A DNA stretch of 64,000 nt from Acidobacteriota bacterium (GCA_018268835.1 JAFDVU010000003.1:25495-89494); one strand, 5' to 3'. Counted from the first letter of the stretch, positions 7,735 through 18,100 are shown. Numbers and translations: made by a program. Notes: generated from the letters alone by a model not told the origin.

Positions 7735-8941
7735 CTCCGTCGAGCGTAGCTTCGCGCCCGGTGAACTCCTGCCATCGGCGGATGATGACATCGCAGTATT
7801 TCGGCTCCAGTTCGATGAGCCGCGCCGTGCGGCCGGCCTTCTCGCACGCGATCAGCGTCGTGCCCGAGCCGCCGAACGGATCGAGCACCGTGTCGCGGCC
7901 CTTGCTACTGTTGCGGATCGCGCGCTCCACCAATTCGACGGGCTTCATGGTCGGATGGAGATCGTTCGCGACCGGCTTCTTCACGAACCACACGTCGCCC
8001 TGGTCGCGGGCGCCGCACCAGAAATGATCCGTGCCTTCCTTCCAGCCGTAGAGGATCGGCTCGTACTGCCGCTGGTAATCCGCCCGGCCCATGGTGAAGG
8101 TGTTCTTGGCCCAGATGACAAACGTGGACCAGTGGCCGCCGGCCTCCCGGAACGCCTTCTCCAGCGTGTGCAACTCCGAGGACGACATGCAGATGTAGAC
8201 CGCGCCCTTCGTGACCGCGAGGATGTTCACGCAGGCGTCGTACAAGAAGCGCTCAAAGTCGTCGCCCAGATTGTCGTTCGCGATCTTCCGCTTGTTGCCG
8301 CGGAGCTTGTCTTTCATCGTCGCGCCGTAGTTCACGTTGTAAGGCGGGTCGGTGAAGACCAAGTCGGCGAGACCGCCCGCGAGCACTTTCTCCACGGCGT
8401 CCATCTGGGTGGAGTCACCGCAGAGTAGACGGTGATCGCCGAGGAGCCATATGTCGCCAACGGCCGTGACCGCAGTCTCCTGCTCCTCGGGCACCGCATC
8501 ATCGTCGGTGTTGCCTGCGGCCTGAACCGCTTCCGGGTCGATCAGTAGATCCGCGAGTTCGTCATCGGAGAAGCCGATGACGCTCAGGTCGTAATCGTCC
8601 TCGCGGATGGCTTCGAGTTCGACGCGCAGCATCTCCTCGTCCCACCCCGCATTGAGCGCGAGGCGATTATCGGCGAGAACCAGCGCGCGCCGTTGGGTTT
8701 CGGTGAGGTGATCGAGGACGATGACCGGGACCTCGGTCTTGCCCAGTTTCCGTGCTGCCAGCAGGCGCGCGTGGCCGGCGATGATGATCCCATCGGACCC
8801 GGCGAGGATTGGGTTGGTCCACCCGAACTCGGCTATCGAGGCCGCGATCTGGGCAACCTGTTCGTCACTATGCGTGCGCGCATTCCGGGCGTAAGGGATC
8901 AGCCTTTCGACCGGCCACGTCACCACCTGCGGGAGGCTCAT
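7688..8941 (-). CDS. ParB-N domain fused to DNA methyltransferase (copy 1)
   Basis: A 417-residue fusion. Residues 1-110 form a ParB/sulfiredoxin-like domain (PVERLIPYARNARTHS, IIAGHARLLAARKLG). Residues 165-390 are a beta-class methyltransferase with motif IV DPPY at 198-201 and motif I FGGSGTT at 356-362, so the product is probably N6-methyladenine or N4-methylcytosine. The ATG at 8941 is used because it forms an ATGA overlap with the upstream gene; the frame is open further. No cognate endonuclease is next to it, consistent with an orphan phage methylase that protects phage DNA or alters regulation. Confidence 0.85.
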   Translation of the reverse strand: MSLPQVVTWPVERLIPYARNARTHSDEQVAQIAASIAEFGWTNPILAGSDGIIIAGHARLLAARKLGKTEVPVIVLDHLTETQRRALVLADNRLALNAGWDEEMLRVELEAIREDDYDLSVIGFSDDELADLLIDPEAVQAAGNTDDDAVPEEQETAVTAVGDIWLLGDHRLLCGDSTQMDAVEKVLAGGLADLVFTDPPYNVNYGATMKDKLRGNKRKIANDNLGDDFERFLYDACVNILAVTKGAVYICMSSSELHTLEKAFREAGGHWSTFVIWAKNTFTMGRADYQRQYEPILYGWKEGTDHFWCGARDQGDVWFVKKPVANDLHPTMKPVELVERAIRNSSKGRDTVLDPFGGSGTTLIACEKAGRTARLIELEPKYCDVIIRRWQEFTGREATLDGDGRTFADVAGERVTA

Positions 8942-9213
8942 GCGTTGTTGGGTTGAGCGGACTTCTGGAACAGACCGAGTGCGTTGTGCAGATCGACGAT
9001 CTTTGCGATCATCGGCACGACTACCGCGACCAGCTTGTCCCAACTGAACTGTTTGGCCAGATCCGTGCTTCCGTCATAGGCGGACTTGAGCACGTCTAGC
9101 ACGAGTTCCAGCTTCTTGTTTCCCTGGCCGGGCAGCGGGATCGCTTGCTCGACGGCCTGAACCGCCGCCAGAACCAGGGGGAAGATCTTGAGGATGATGA
9201 GCAGGGTGTTCAT
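8938..9213 (-). CDS. Small phage protein with hydrophobic N-terminus
   Basis: A 91-residue protein beginning with a hydrophobic segment (LLIILKIFPLVLAAV, residues 4-18) and a second hydrophobic stretch near residues 61-72 (LVAVVVPMIAKI). It overlaps the methyltransferase start by four bases. Size and hydrophobicity would suit a holin-like role, but the neighbours are not lysis genes, so this stays open. Confidence 0.55.
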   Translation of the reverse strand: MNTLLIILKIFPLVLAAVQAVEQAIPLPGQGNKKLELVLDVLKSAYDGSTDLAKQFSWDKLVAVVVPMIAKIVDLHNALGLFQKSAQPNNA

Positions 9214-9281
9214 TTGAGTTTCGTCTCCAGTGAGAGGATCCGGGGCGGCCAGAACCGCTGCCGCCCCGGTCGGAGGAATGG

Positions 9282-9815
9282 CTACGCCGTCTTCGGCTGC
9301 GCCTGGTTGACGACGTTCGCGATGGACGTGGTCGCGGTCGCAAGAGCCTCCACAATCTGCTGGAGGGTGGCGAGCACCGGCGTGATGGTTGCATCCACCT
9401 GTTTGGCAACTGCGGCCGCGACGGCCTGGGCGTCCACGCCCACGCCCGCCGCGCTCACATCGGTAGCGCGGTTGGCGGGAACGGCGCCCGCGGTCAGGTT
9501 CGAACCCGCGCCGCGCGCGACCGGGTTCAGTTCGTCGGTCCAGAGGGCATCGGCAGCGACATCGGCGTGCCGGATGGCCTGCTTCGCGACCATGTTGCTC
9601 GTCTCGACGCTGTTCTGCAGCGCCTGGAGAGCCACGTTCTGGAGCTGATCGAATTGCAGTTGCGAACGTCGCGCCGCGACCAGATCCAGATCCTGATAAG
9701 CGTCGTACGTGCGTTTTGCGTTGGCTGCCGTGAGTTCGGAGTGAGCCTTGAAGAACTCATCCGACCCCGTTTCGAATTCACGTTCGCCCTGATTGGGCGT
9801 TGCCACTTCGGGCAT
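9282..9815 (-). CDS. Helical phage protein of unknown function
   Basis: A 177-residue Ala/Gln-rich helical protein (QLQFDQLQNVALQALQNSV around residues 52-70; AVAAAVAKQVDATITPVL later) with long amphipathic helices and little else. The composition resembles small structural or scaffold-like virion proteins. It sits between the two ParB-methyltransferase genes in the leftward operon, with AAAGGAG a few bases before the ATG. Confidence 0.6.
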   Translation of the reverse strand: MPEVATPNQGEREFETGSDEFFKAHSELTAANAKRTYDAYQDLDLVAARRSQLQFDQLQNVALQALQNSVETSNMVAKQAIRHADVAADALWTDELNPVARGAGSNLTAGAVPANRATDVSAAGVGVDAQAVAAAVAKQVDATITPVLATLQQIVEALATATTSIANVVNQAQPKTA

Positions 9816-9863
9816 AGAAAGACTCCTTTCGATTCAGTCGTTCTTGGGTTTAGAGGATTCTGG

Positions 9864-11348
9864 TCAGGCCGCGACTTCCACCCCGCGCGCGGCTGCTACT
9901 ACTGGGAACGTTTCTCCGCTGGAGGCCAGCGCCGGCACGTCCCCGGTGAGGTGTTGGATTCGTTTCAGGATGACGTCACAATATGAGGGCGACAGTTCGC
10001 ATCCGTAGCCGGTCCGGTCAAGAACGGCCGCGGCCGCCAAGGTGGTACCGGACCCCATGAACGGATCGAAGATCAGGTCGCCCGGATCGGAGAATGCTTT
10101 CACGAAGAACTCGACCAGCGCTCGCGGGAACGGAGCCGAGTGCGATCCCTGGCTGCTCTCGGTTTTGACCTCGATCACGTTCGACGGGCGGGCAATGCCT
10201 CCGTGGCGCCCCTCCATGTTGTTCGCGTTCCGGCGTGTGGTCTGCCACGCCTGCTGGTGCTTGCCGCTGTCTGCCGCCGCACCGCGCGGGCCCGTGCCAA
10301 GCAGGCCACTACCGGACGTCGACTTCGGGTTATTCGGCGAGTAGTCGAAGCAATCGTCCGACCAGTGGCCGACTTCCTTGGGCCGGAACTTTATCTTCTG
10401 CTGGCGCGAGAAGTGGAACACGGGCTCCCATGCGTTCTTGAACCGATTTCCCCAGCCTCCTGGCACGCCGTCGTCGGTTTTCCGCCAGCAGAATTCATCC
10501 ACGAACCGCCATCCCCAGTGCCGGCGATGCGCGATGGTCAGGTCCTTCACGTAAAGGTTGCGCTCGCCGTCGTCCGCGTGTTCCTTGATATTAAGGAGGT
10601 ACGACCCATCGTCGGCGAGCACCGCCGCGAGGTTCGCGGCTACGTCCGCGTACCAGGCGACGTACTCCTCCGGCGGTACCGGTCGGAACCCGCTCGACGG
10701 ATCGTAGGCGCGCTGCGAAGCGTAAGGCGGGGAAGTGATCACTACATTTGCCTTGGCGCTTTCGAACAGCCGTTCGACAACTCCGTGATCCCGGCAGTCC
10801 CCGCAGATCAGCCGATGCGGGCCTATCACCCAGATGTCGCCCGGCCGCGTGACCGCCTCAGCCGGTTGTTCCGGTATTTCTTCTTCCGCTTCCGGTTGCG
10901 CGCTCTCGGTCGCTTCTTGAGTAAGCAGGCCTTCCAGTTCGGAATCGCTGAAGCCGGCCACGCCGAGGTCGAAGCCCTCAGCTTGGATGGCCGCCAGTTC
11001 TTCCCCGAGCAGTTCATCGTTCCACCCTGCGTTCAGCGCGAGGCGGTTGTCCGCGAGCACGTAGGCCCGCCGCTGTAGCGGAGTCAGGTGGCCCAGGACA
11101 ATGACCGGGACTTCGGTAAGGCCAAGCATCCTCGCGGCCAGTAGTCGACCGTGGCCAGCAATAACGCCCGCTTCGGAATCCACGAGAATCGGATTCGTGA
11201 AACCAAACTCGACAATGGACGCCGCGATCTCGGCGACCTGCTCCTCCGAGTGCGTCCGGGCGTTCCGTACGTAGGGCACGAGGCGGTCCAGCGGCCAGTG
11301 CTCCAGTTCCCGCGGCATCGCGGGTGTAATCGCAACGGGTTCGCTCAT
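9864..11348 (-). CDS. ParB-N domain fused to DNA methyltransferase (copy 2)
   Basis: A 494-residue paralogue of the fusion at 7688-8941. The ParB-like part is residues 15-125 (LDRLVPYVRNARTHS, VIAGHGRLLAARMLG). The methyltransferase has SPPY at 206-209, the form usual in N4-cytosine enzymes, and a late DPFMGSGTT near residue 440. The beta-class order (IV before I) is kept. The catalytic halves differ clearly (SPPY against DPPY), so the two enzymes probably modify different sites. A palindrome lies directly upstream of its start. Confidence 0.85.
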   Translation of the reverse strand: MSEPVAITPAMPRELEHWPLDRLVPYVRNARTHSEEQVAEIAASIVEFGFTNPILVDSEAGVIAGHGRLLAARMLGLTEVPVIVLGHLTPLQRRAYVLADNRLALNAGWNDELLGEELAAIQAEGFDLGVAGFSDSELEGLLTQEATESAQPEAEEEIPEQPAEAVTRPGDIWVIGPHRLICGDCRDHGVVERLFESAKANVVITSPPYASQRAYDPSSGFRPVPPEEYVAWYADVAANLAAVLADDGSYLLNIKEHADDGERNLYVKDLTIAHRRHWGWRFVDEFCWRKTDDGVPGGWGNRFKNAWEPVFHFSRQQKIKFRPKEVGHWSDDCFDYSPNNPKSTSGSGLLGTGPRGAAADSGKHQQAWQTTRRNANNMEGRHGGIARPSNVIEVKTESSQGSHSAPFPRALVEFFVKAFSDPGDLIFDPFMGSGTTLAAAAVLDRTGYGCELSPSYCDVILKRIQHLTGDVPALASSGETFPVVAAARGVEVAA

Positions 11349-11356
11349 CGAGTCGC

Positions 11357-11377
11357 GACTATGGAATTTCCATAGTC
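11357..11377. promoter_or_regulatory. Palindrome shared with the ParB-like gene (copy 1)
   Basis: A perfect inverted repeat with 10-bp arms GACTATGGAA / TTCCATAGTC around one central T, nine bases upstream of the start codon of the second ParB-methyltransferase. A second copy with one arm mismatch is at 24959-24979. Position suggests an operator or a ParB-type binding site; that is inference. Confidence 0.55.
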
Positions 11378-11455
11378 ATCCACAATCTGAATTCGCCGGC
11401 CGATCCAGCGCATCGCCGCCTCGATCCCGGAACAGATGCTGCCGTAAACCATCGA

Positions 11456-13276
11456 TCAGAAGCCGCGCCGTCCCGACTCGAGCCAGTGGCTCCTCAAGAC
11501 CGATCGGGCGGGCCTCGACGCGGCAGCCGGTGAGACGACCGCGTTCGTTGCCGGCCGCAGTGCCGCGACGCGATCTGCTTCTGCATCTACCCGCAGTCCC
11601 ATCGACACGAGCCCGCAGATCGCCGCGTACGCGTAAACCCGCGCGTCCAACGCTTCCGTCCTGACGCCCTTCTTCGGCCGCCACTCCCGGACGGGCACGC
11701 CCTTCGAATAAGTGGTGACGAGTGTCTCGGAGAGCAACTGCTCGAACCAACCCACCGGACGCTCCGCCGGGAAATGCGAGTACCCCGGCGATGGCTGCTC
11801 TATCTTGAGCCGCCCGTAGATCACGCTCTTCGCGCTATCGACGCCGACGATCCACAGCGGCGTGCGGTTGATCGTGTTCCGCGTCGGCTTCTTCGGCCAA
11901 ACCGGCAGCGGCCCGGATTTGCCCTTCAATGCGAACACGCGTCGGTGATACCGGACGCGGCAGAAGTCATACACCTGCTGGGTGTGAAAACCCGAGTCGA
12001 TCCCGCACGCCGCAACCGGCAGTGAGATCCCGTACTCGTGCAGCCACTGGCGATTGAGGTATTCATCGATGGCCCGCCACATCTCCGGCGCACTCGGATC
12101 GCCGGGGAACACGCGGTACTCAATCGACCATGATTCCTCGCCCTTGCCCCAACCGACCAGTTCCAGTTCCGCGAGGTCCAGCTGGACGTCGATGCCGGCG
12201 GTCAGAACGCAGACGCCACCGGGCAGGCGAGGACCGTACTGCTCACGCCGGGTCAGCAGAGCCGCAATATCGACGCTGGTTTCGGCCTCGTCATCCCACA
12301 GTTCGCCGAGGGCGGTGTTGATGAACGCGCGCCAGGTCTCCGGGCCACCGTGCCGGGCCTCAACGCCTTCGATGGCGGTGTCCGGCCACTCCTTCCACGG
12401 CGAGTACAACTGATTGATCCAGAACCCGGCGATCTTGCTTTTGGGGTTCGCGGCCCGCCATTCGCCACGTGCCAGCATCCACGGCTTACGGTAGGACGCC
12501 AGCATCTCGCCGCAATGCTCGCAGCGATAAAGCGCCTGTTCCGGATGCCCTTTGGGCCAGATCAGGTTCGGCCAGACCAGCACCTGGTAGCCGTTGCACA
12601 GCGGGCAGGGCACCCAGTAGCTCTGCTGGTTGCTGCGCAGCCACCATGATTCAATCCGGCTGGCGCCCTTGACGGTGGGCGTGGAGACCAGCAGGACCTT
12701 CCGGTTCCACCAGGTCGTGGAACGCTTGACCGCGAGGCTGACCGGATCGCCTTCGGTTCCAGCCGAGGGCGGATACCGGTCCACCTCGTCCAGCAGCACG
12801 TACCGGATCGGCCGCATGGCCAATCCCGCCGGACTGTTTGCGCCGGCGATGGTGATGCTGCCGCCCTGAAAACGCTTATGCAGGACGCGGTTGTTCGCAT
12901 CACGCGAACGCACATCCGCGACCTTGCCCCGTAGGACCGGCGTGTCCCGCAGCATCGGCGCGAGGCGGTCCTTACTCCACGCCTCACCATCCTCGACTCG
13001 CGGTTGCACGACGAGGATCGGACCCGGGTCCTGGTCGATCACGTAGCCGACGAACGAGTTCAAGCACTCGGTCTTGCCGACCTGGCTCGACGACATGAAC
13101 ACGACCCGTTCATACGGGCTGTTCGGCGTCAGTGCATCGAGCAGTGCCCTCTGGTACGGCGCGCGATCGGTTCGCCACTCACCAGCTTCCGCCGACGCCT
13201 CCGGCGATAGTCGCCGGTTGCGATCGGCCCACTCGGAGACCGTCTGGCGCGGAGGTGGTTCGAGCGCAGCGATCAC
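11456..13276 (-). CDS. terL: Terminase large subunit, lambda gpA family
   Basis: A 606-residue packaging ATPase-nuclease of the GpA family. Walker A is SSQVGKTE at about 63-70, Walker B LLDEVDRYP at 161-169. A zinc-ribbon pair follows (C224-x2-C227 and C252-x2-C255), then the nuclease part starting GIDVQLDLAELELVGWG. It cuts concatemers and drives DNA into the prohead through the portal. The start is the GTG at 13276, with GAGGAG overlapping the stop of the small-subunit gene 17 bases upstream. Confidence 0.92.
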   Translation of the reverse strand: MIAALEPPPRQTVSEWADRNRRLSPEASAEAGEWRTDRAPYQRALLDALTPNSPYERVVFMSSSQVGKTECLNSFVGYVIDQDPGPILVVQPRVEDGEAWSKDRLAPMLRDTPVLRGKVADVRSRDANNRVLHKRFQGGSITIAGANSPAGLAMRPIRYVLLDEVDRYPPSAGTEGDPVSLAVKRSTTWWNRKVLLVSTPTVKGASRIESWWLRSNQQSYWVPCPLCNGYQVLVWPNLIWPKGHPEQALYRCEHCGEMLASYRKPWMLARGEWRAANPKSKIAGFWINQLYSPWKEWPDTAIEGVEARHGGPETWRAFINTALGELWDDEAETSVDIAALLTRREQYGPRLPGGVCVLTAGIDVQLDLAELELVGWGKGEESWSIEYRVFPGDPSAPEMWRAIDEYLNRQWLHEYGISLPVAACGIDSGFHTQQVYDFCRVRYHRRVFALKGKSGPLPVWPKKPTRNTINRTPLWIVGVDSAKSVIYGRLKIEQPSPGYSHFPAERPVGWFEQLLSETLVTTYSKGVPVREWRPKKGVRTEALDARVYAYAAICGLVSMGLRVDAEADRVAALRPATNAVVSPAAASRPARSVLRSHWLESGRRGF

Positions 13277-13292
13277 CTGATCGACGCACTCC

Positions 13293-13820
13293 TCAACGAC
13301 GCTGATAACGGATCTCCTCTTGGAGCGACTTCAGGATCGCGATGATCTCCGCGTCGAGCAGATCGCGGATTTCGGCCGGATCACTCAGTGCGGCGAGTTG
13401 CGGCGCCAGTTTGGCCGGGATCGCCAGCAGTTTGTCGCGGATTTGCCGGACCAGGGTGTACCACTTGACCTTCACTTCGTCGGAGGACAGGAACCTCCCG
13501 CTTTTGGTCTCGAACTCCAGCTTCCGGAGACGCGCCCGGAAAACCATCTCGGCGGTTCGAGCCTGGGCGAAGTTGCCGGGTTGCGCCACAGGACCGCCAG
13601 CATCTGCCGCCGGGCGCGCCGACTGCGCCGCCGCGTGCGAGTCCGGCAACACCTGGTCAACAGGCTTGTCGTCCAGCACCGCGTCGCTTGCGGCAACGTC
13701 CACCAGTTTGCCGCGCATCACGAGGATGCCGCGTTTGGCTAGCCGGCTGATGTGCGAGCGGTTTACATTCCGGTGCCGCGCGTAATCGGCCTGGCTCATC
13801 AGGCCACTGGAGGATTTCAC
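13293..13820 (-). CDS. Terminase small subunit, Nu1-like
   Basis: A 175-residue protein with an N-terminal winged helix-turn-helix (LMSQADYARHRNVNRSHISRLAKRGIL, about residues 7-33), an Ala/Pro linker, and a helical C-terminus for assembly with the large subunit. This is the layout of Nu1-type DNA-recognition subunits, which bind cos and recruit gpA. It directly precedes the large-subunit gene. Confidence 0.8.
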   Translation of the reverse strand: MKSSSGLMSQADYARHRNVNRSHISRLAKRGILVMRGKLVDVAASDAVLDDKPVDQVLPDSHAAAQSARPAADAGGPVAQPGNFAQARTAEMVFRARLRKLEFETKSGRFLSSDEVKVKWYTLVRQIRDKLLAIPAKLAPQLAALSDPAEIRDLLDAEIIAILKSLQEEIRYQRR

Positions 13821-13939
13821 AGTGTTGCCTTGCTGTTGACCACTGTTGACTGGTATTTTTCGCGTTTCACTGGCGACAGCGTGCCATCCTTCTACCCGCG
13901 GCCGTCAGGCCCCCGGAAGGACCCATGATTGCTACGGCA

Positions 13940-14302
13940 TCATGCAAGCTTTTGATGATGCGCCTCGTGGAGCATCAGACTCCCGTTGTTCGCCACGAAG
14001 GTATGCCTGCTGGCGCCCTTTCGGCGCCCGAGCCCCAGTACCACTGCGGGAGCGATCATCGGCAGGTTTGCCAACTCAGTGAGTCTTGCCATGCCGCTGC
14101 CCGCCGCACGCTCGTACCAGTAGCGCGTCGCCTCTACAGAGGCCTGCGCGGACGCATGTCGATGGTCAGACTGGATGAATCGGATGGAGACGCCCGGCTC
14201 GACCCACTCGGCCCGGCCTTGCGCTACGAATCTCTTGGCGCGATTTCTTGAAGTGAAGCCAGACCCTGAGACCGGGTTGTCGATCCGAATGTTTTTGCGC
14301 AT
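13940..14302 (-). CDS. Small basic phage protein
   Basis: A 120-residue basic protein with no recognised family. The N-terminal third (KNIRIDNPVSGSGFTSRNRAKRF) resembles a short nucleic-acid-binding segment. It stands between replication and terminase genes, where HNH or Rz-type small genes often occur, but it has no HNH motif. About 120 bases without a gene separate it from the terminase small subunit. Confidence 0.5.
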   Translation of the reverse strand: MRKNIRIDNPVSGSGFTSRNRAKRFVAQGRAEWVEPGVSIRFIQSDHRHASAQASVEATRYWYERAAGSGMARLTELANLPMIAPAVVLGLGRRKGASRHTFVANNGSLMLHEAHHQKLA

Positions 14303-14417
14303 AGCTCTCCCGTCGAGCCCAGGTGGGATTGCGGGTATGCCCGCAAGGGATTTACAGCAGGAGGAATCTCTCGGGGAGTGCGCCTGACGCTGATCGTCCG
14401 AACCGACTCTTCATCTA

Positions 14418-14452
14418 CTAATACCCGCGGCTCACGACAGATTTTCGGATTT
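14418..14452 (-). promoter_or_regulatory. Bipartite motif, copy 1
   Basis: CTAATACC, 15 bases, then ATTTTCGGATTT on the + strand. The same two boxes with the same spacing recur at 32870-32904. Read leftward this gives GAAAAT and TATTAG 17 bases apart, promoter-like spacing, upstream of the gene at 13940-14302. It overlaps the last codons of the gene at 14432-15121. Confidence 0.4.
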
Positions 14453-15121
14453 CTTTACGTCCGCGCCGATTTTTCTAATCCACGGCTGCTCGACATCGGG
14501 GTTATAGAAGCGGTGGCGCACCTCCGAGGGCAGTGGATGGATGATCTCGATGGACTGCGCCGTGACCTCGCCGATCTTGTCACCGGACCTGAGGTAGCAG
14601 ACGAGCCCGCGATTCGGATCGAAGAGGCCCTTGCCCGGATTGTAGAGCCGTTCGCGCCTCCAGCCGACGGCCATCGCTTTTTCCACCATCGCGTTTACCA
14701 TCGCAATGGCATCGGCCGAGACGTGATCGGATCTCCGCGCCTGCGGGAGCGAAGCACGCGGGCTATCATCCTCGGGCACCGGCGCGTTGTAGTCGGCACG
14801 GAGACCCCGCACGGCCTCCAGAAGGACTTCCTCGCCGAAATGCCCAATGGCCCACTGATGCACGGCGTTGAACCGCACGCGCAATTCTTCGAATGCCACG
14901 GTATCGATCCGGCCGGCCGCCGCGGCTTTCTTCGCGATCACCATTCGTGACCGCAGCCACGCGTAGAACTCCGGATCGAGCCGCCGATACATCGTGTCGT
15001 TGATCTGGAAATCGCGGGCGAACCGTTCCGGTGTTTCGGTCGACCATGTCAACAGCGTGGACGACACAAAAAGAGATCCCGGCGCCGCCGGGGCACACGA
15101 CTCCTGTGGTGCGACGTTCAT
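14432..15121 (-). CDS. Hypothetical phage protein
   Basis: A 229-residue protein. Two parts look structured: an N-terminal helical half (residues 30-120, with RLDPEFYAWLRSRMVIAKKAA) and a C-terminal beta-rich part (LVCYLRSGDKIGEVTAQSIEIIHP and RHRFYNPDVEQPWI). No family recognised. It follows the primase gene by about 50 bases and so is probably the last early or first middle gene of the leftward transcript. Confidence 0.6.
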   Translation of the reverse strand: MNVAPQESCAPAAPGSLFVSSTLLTWSTETPERFARDFQINDTMYRRLDPEFYAWLRSRMVIAKKAAAAGRIDTVAFEELRVRFNAVHQWAIGHFGEEVLLEAVRGLRADYNAPVPEDDSPRASLPQARRSDHVSADAIAMVNAMVEKAMAVGWRRERLYNPGKGLFDPNRGLVCYLRSGDKIGEVTAQSIEIIHPLPSEVRHRFYNPDVEQPWIRKIGADVKKSENLS

Positions 15122-15174
15122 CGATGTTCTCCTCGCTGATCTGAGTCCCTAATTGGCCTGCGGCCCCGTCAGGA

Positions 15175-18100
15175 TCATGGCGGGTCTTTACCGCTCCCCG
15201 GCGTCATGGCCGGCAGATCGGCGAGATCGATGCCGCCACCCCTTCCGGGGGGACGTTGGGGGGACGTCGTGGGAACCTGGTGGAGACGTTGCGATCCAAA
15301 CGTCTCCACCGTTAAGTTGCTGTGTTTTGTATCGCTTGTGCGGGTGGTGGAGACGTTGGGGACGTTTTTGGGGTTTCCGGCGGCGGAATCCGCAGTGTTT
15401 TCACACGCTGTCCCTTTCCTCTCTATATGCGCATCCTCGTGTATTTCTCTTGCGCGGGAATTGAGGAGAACGTCTCCACCGTCACCAACGTCTCCACCGT
15501 CGTTGTAGTCTGCTGATTCGATGGGACCTAAGTGGTGGAGACGTTTGTCGGCCAACGTCTCCACCACGTCTCCACCGCCCGGCTCGACGTCTCCACCGAG
15601 TGAATCCAGGAGGCTCAGGTTCGGCGGGCGATATTGGCCCGGTTTATCGCCGTCCGCGGGAACGAGAACGTAGAGAACGCCGGTCTTGTGGTTTCCTTCG
15701 CTGATGCGCTTGACTGTAAGCCCGTTGAATACGCGGTCGCGCTTCACGCCGAGCGCCTTGCCCAACCGCGTCTGTTGGGAGCGCGCCGCTCCATCGCCAC
15801 GCACCCTGAGCATCAGGTCGCGATCCTCGCAGAGCTGATTCAGTTCACTGACGCGTTTCGGCTCATCCCGGAATGATTCCCACCAGGCACCAGTGAATTC
15901 CCGCCACATCTGGCCATCGCTATCGGCAGCCGCGTAAAGCTCGTTCAGATTGCCGAGGAACCCTGGGATGCCCGCAACCTGCAGCACACCGCCGATTACC
16001 TCGGACCATCTCTCGAAGGAACCGAGGCGGCGATCGTTGAGCGGGCGCCCGGCTGCAATCCAGGCTTGAATCAAAGTGAGCGCGGCGCGCACCAGCGCCG
16101 AACGGTTCTCCCGCGCCCATTCGGTGACCAGCGGGTGTTTGAATCCCGCTCGCAGCCATGGCCTGTCGATCCGTGGATCGATGCGGATACGAACGCACCG
16201 GCGGGTCATCTCATCCGAAAGCTGCGGATTATTGCCGGTCATCATCCAAAGCGCGTGGTTCTTCAGGTCGAGCATCCTGGAGATGCCCAGGATTCGATCC
16301 CTCCAGGCAGGCTGAGTGATCACCGAGGCCAGCGCCGAGGAGTCCAACATTCGTTTTTCGTTGAGATTGTCGATTAGGATTGTGGGGCGGCCGTTTATCA
16401 ATTCCGCCGTGATCATCTTCCGGATATCGTCCTCATCTTCCGGCAGCGTGCGACCTTCCGGAGCCGCACCGGTCGTGACGATCCCGATCAGACTCGCCAG
16501 CAGCCCCTTCCCGGATCCTTGCGTCGGCGCTTCGATGAGGTGTATCGGCGCACAACCTTCGACCATGCGGCGCATGAACGGCAAGAGAATAGCCGCGACG
16601 ACGTGCGCCTGGTCTGAGTCCCTGACAAACGGGAAATCGACGAGCAGGTCATCAACGAGCAATGACCGGGCATGTGCGATCTCTTCGCCCGTAGGGCAGC
16701 TCGGGACCTCTCCAATCTCAAGGGCTGGGTCGGAAAAGAGCCACACTGCATCCGCACGATGGTAACCAGCGGTAGCGATGAGGGCGCCGTCGCGGCCAAA
16801 CATCGGCGTTCGAACCACGGATTCGAGCGGCGGCAAGGCGAAATCCGGGTTGACCAGCATATCGCGCGCCGTGTCCCGCGACGGTGGAGCGGCAAGCACG
16901 GCCGCCTCCGTCACCTTGTGCCAGTTGGCGCTTCGGGCCAGAATCCCGTAGACCGACGTCTCGCAGTGCGGCTCGATTCTCGCATTGGCGCCCTCGCCTG
17001 CAATGCGCATGAGAGTGCCGGCCTTTTGAAAGAGGAACGGCCTGGCCGTATCGCCCGGGGCCGGTTCGTTGATGGCGTGAATGGCAGCCCAGGAGTCGGC
17101 GATTACATCGCGCAATTGGCGGTTGTTCACCTGGATGCCCGGAAGTGACTGATCCTGCGTTTCCCCGCCGCGCTCCATTGCGGCCGCGCCGGCACGCCGG
17201 TTCAGCCGTGGCCGCGCAATCTCCACTACCTTCAGTTGCCTCCGCAACGTGGTGACGGGCACGCGGACCTTGCCGCATCGAGTTTGGATAAGCCTGAGGT
17301 GACGTTCCTGTTCGATCGGATCGAGCCGGCCGGCCTCGGCCAGGATGGGCTCGAGAAAGCGGCTGAGCGCAGCGTCCGGGGTGTCTATGCTCAGCCGCGA
17401 AATCGCCAGCTCGAGCGGCGTCTGCGCGGCGTCGAGAATCGCTTCGAATTCCGCCTCCGTTTTGCCACTCGCGAAGAACTCGTTTACGTCGATCTTGGCG
17501 TCGGCGAGCAGTTCATCCGTCCCGGCACTCTGCGCGCCCAAGGCAGCCAGCTTCGCGCGTGCGACCCGCTGCTTATCACCGAGAGGTAGAACCGCAACCC
17601 GCGTCGCAATGCCGTGATCCGCCAGGACACGGGCGGTCTTGAGCGCTCCCTGCATGCCGGCCTCTGAGATCTCGTTGTCCTGGCAGATGAAGACGGTCTT
17701 CACGCCGGCGAGTTTTGGCAGCAGCCGCTCCCAATCTGCTTCCCGAATCTGCACCGTCACCGGCGAGACGGCGGGGAATCCATGCTCCATGAGGGAGAGA
17801 CAATCGGTGACGCCCTCGGTGATGACGACGCGTCCCGGACGGGTCAGGAGCGCGTCCTCGTTGTAGAGAACGTCGTTCCGAATACATTCCGCAACGTGCT
17901 CGTTGTTGCGCCCATTCCTGACGGCGAGCTTCTTGTACTTCGATTTCTCCCATTCGTGATCGGCTGTCCAGGGCGTGCGCCGGCCGATCATGAACACTAC
18001 GCGCCCGCGGCTCCAATACGGAAATACGATCCGCCCGTCGAAGAACGGTACGATGCCATCCTGCGCCGTCGGCCGAAATACGGAGGTAGCGGTCAAATCC

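Noticed and set aside
13846..14251. Short rightward frames between terminase and the next gene
   Set aside because: They overlap the better-supported leftward gene at 13940-14302 and have no ribosome site or protein-like composition.
15279..15597. Repeat cluster as a CRISPR array
   Set aside because: The unit is only 12 bp, occurs in both orientations with irregular spacing, and lies in a coding frame; no cas operon is present.
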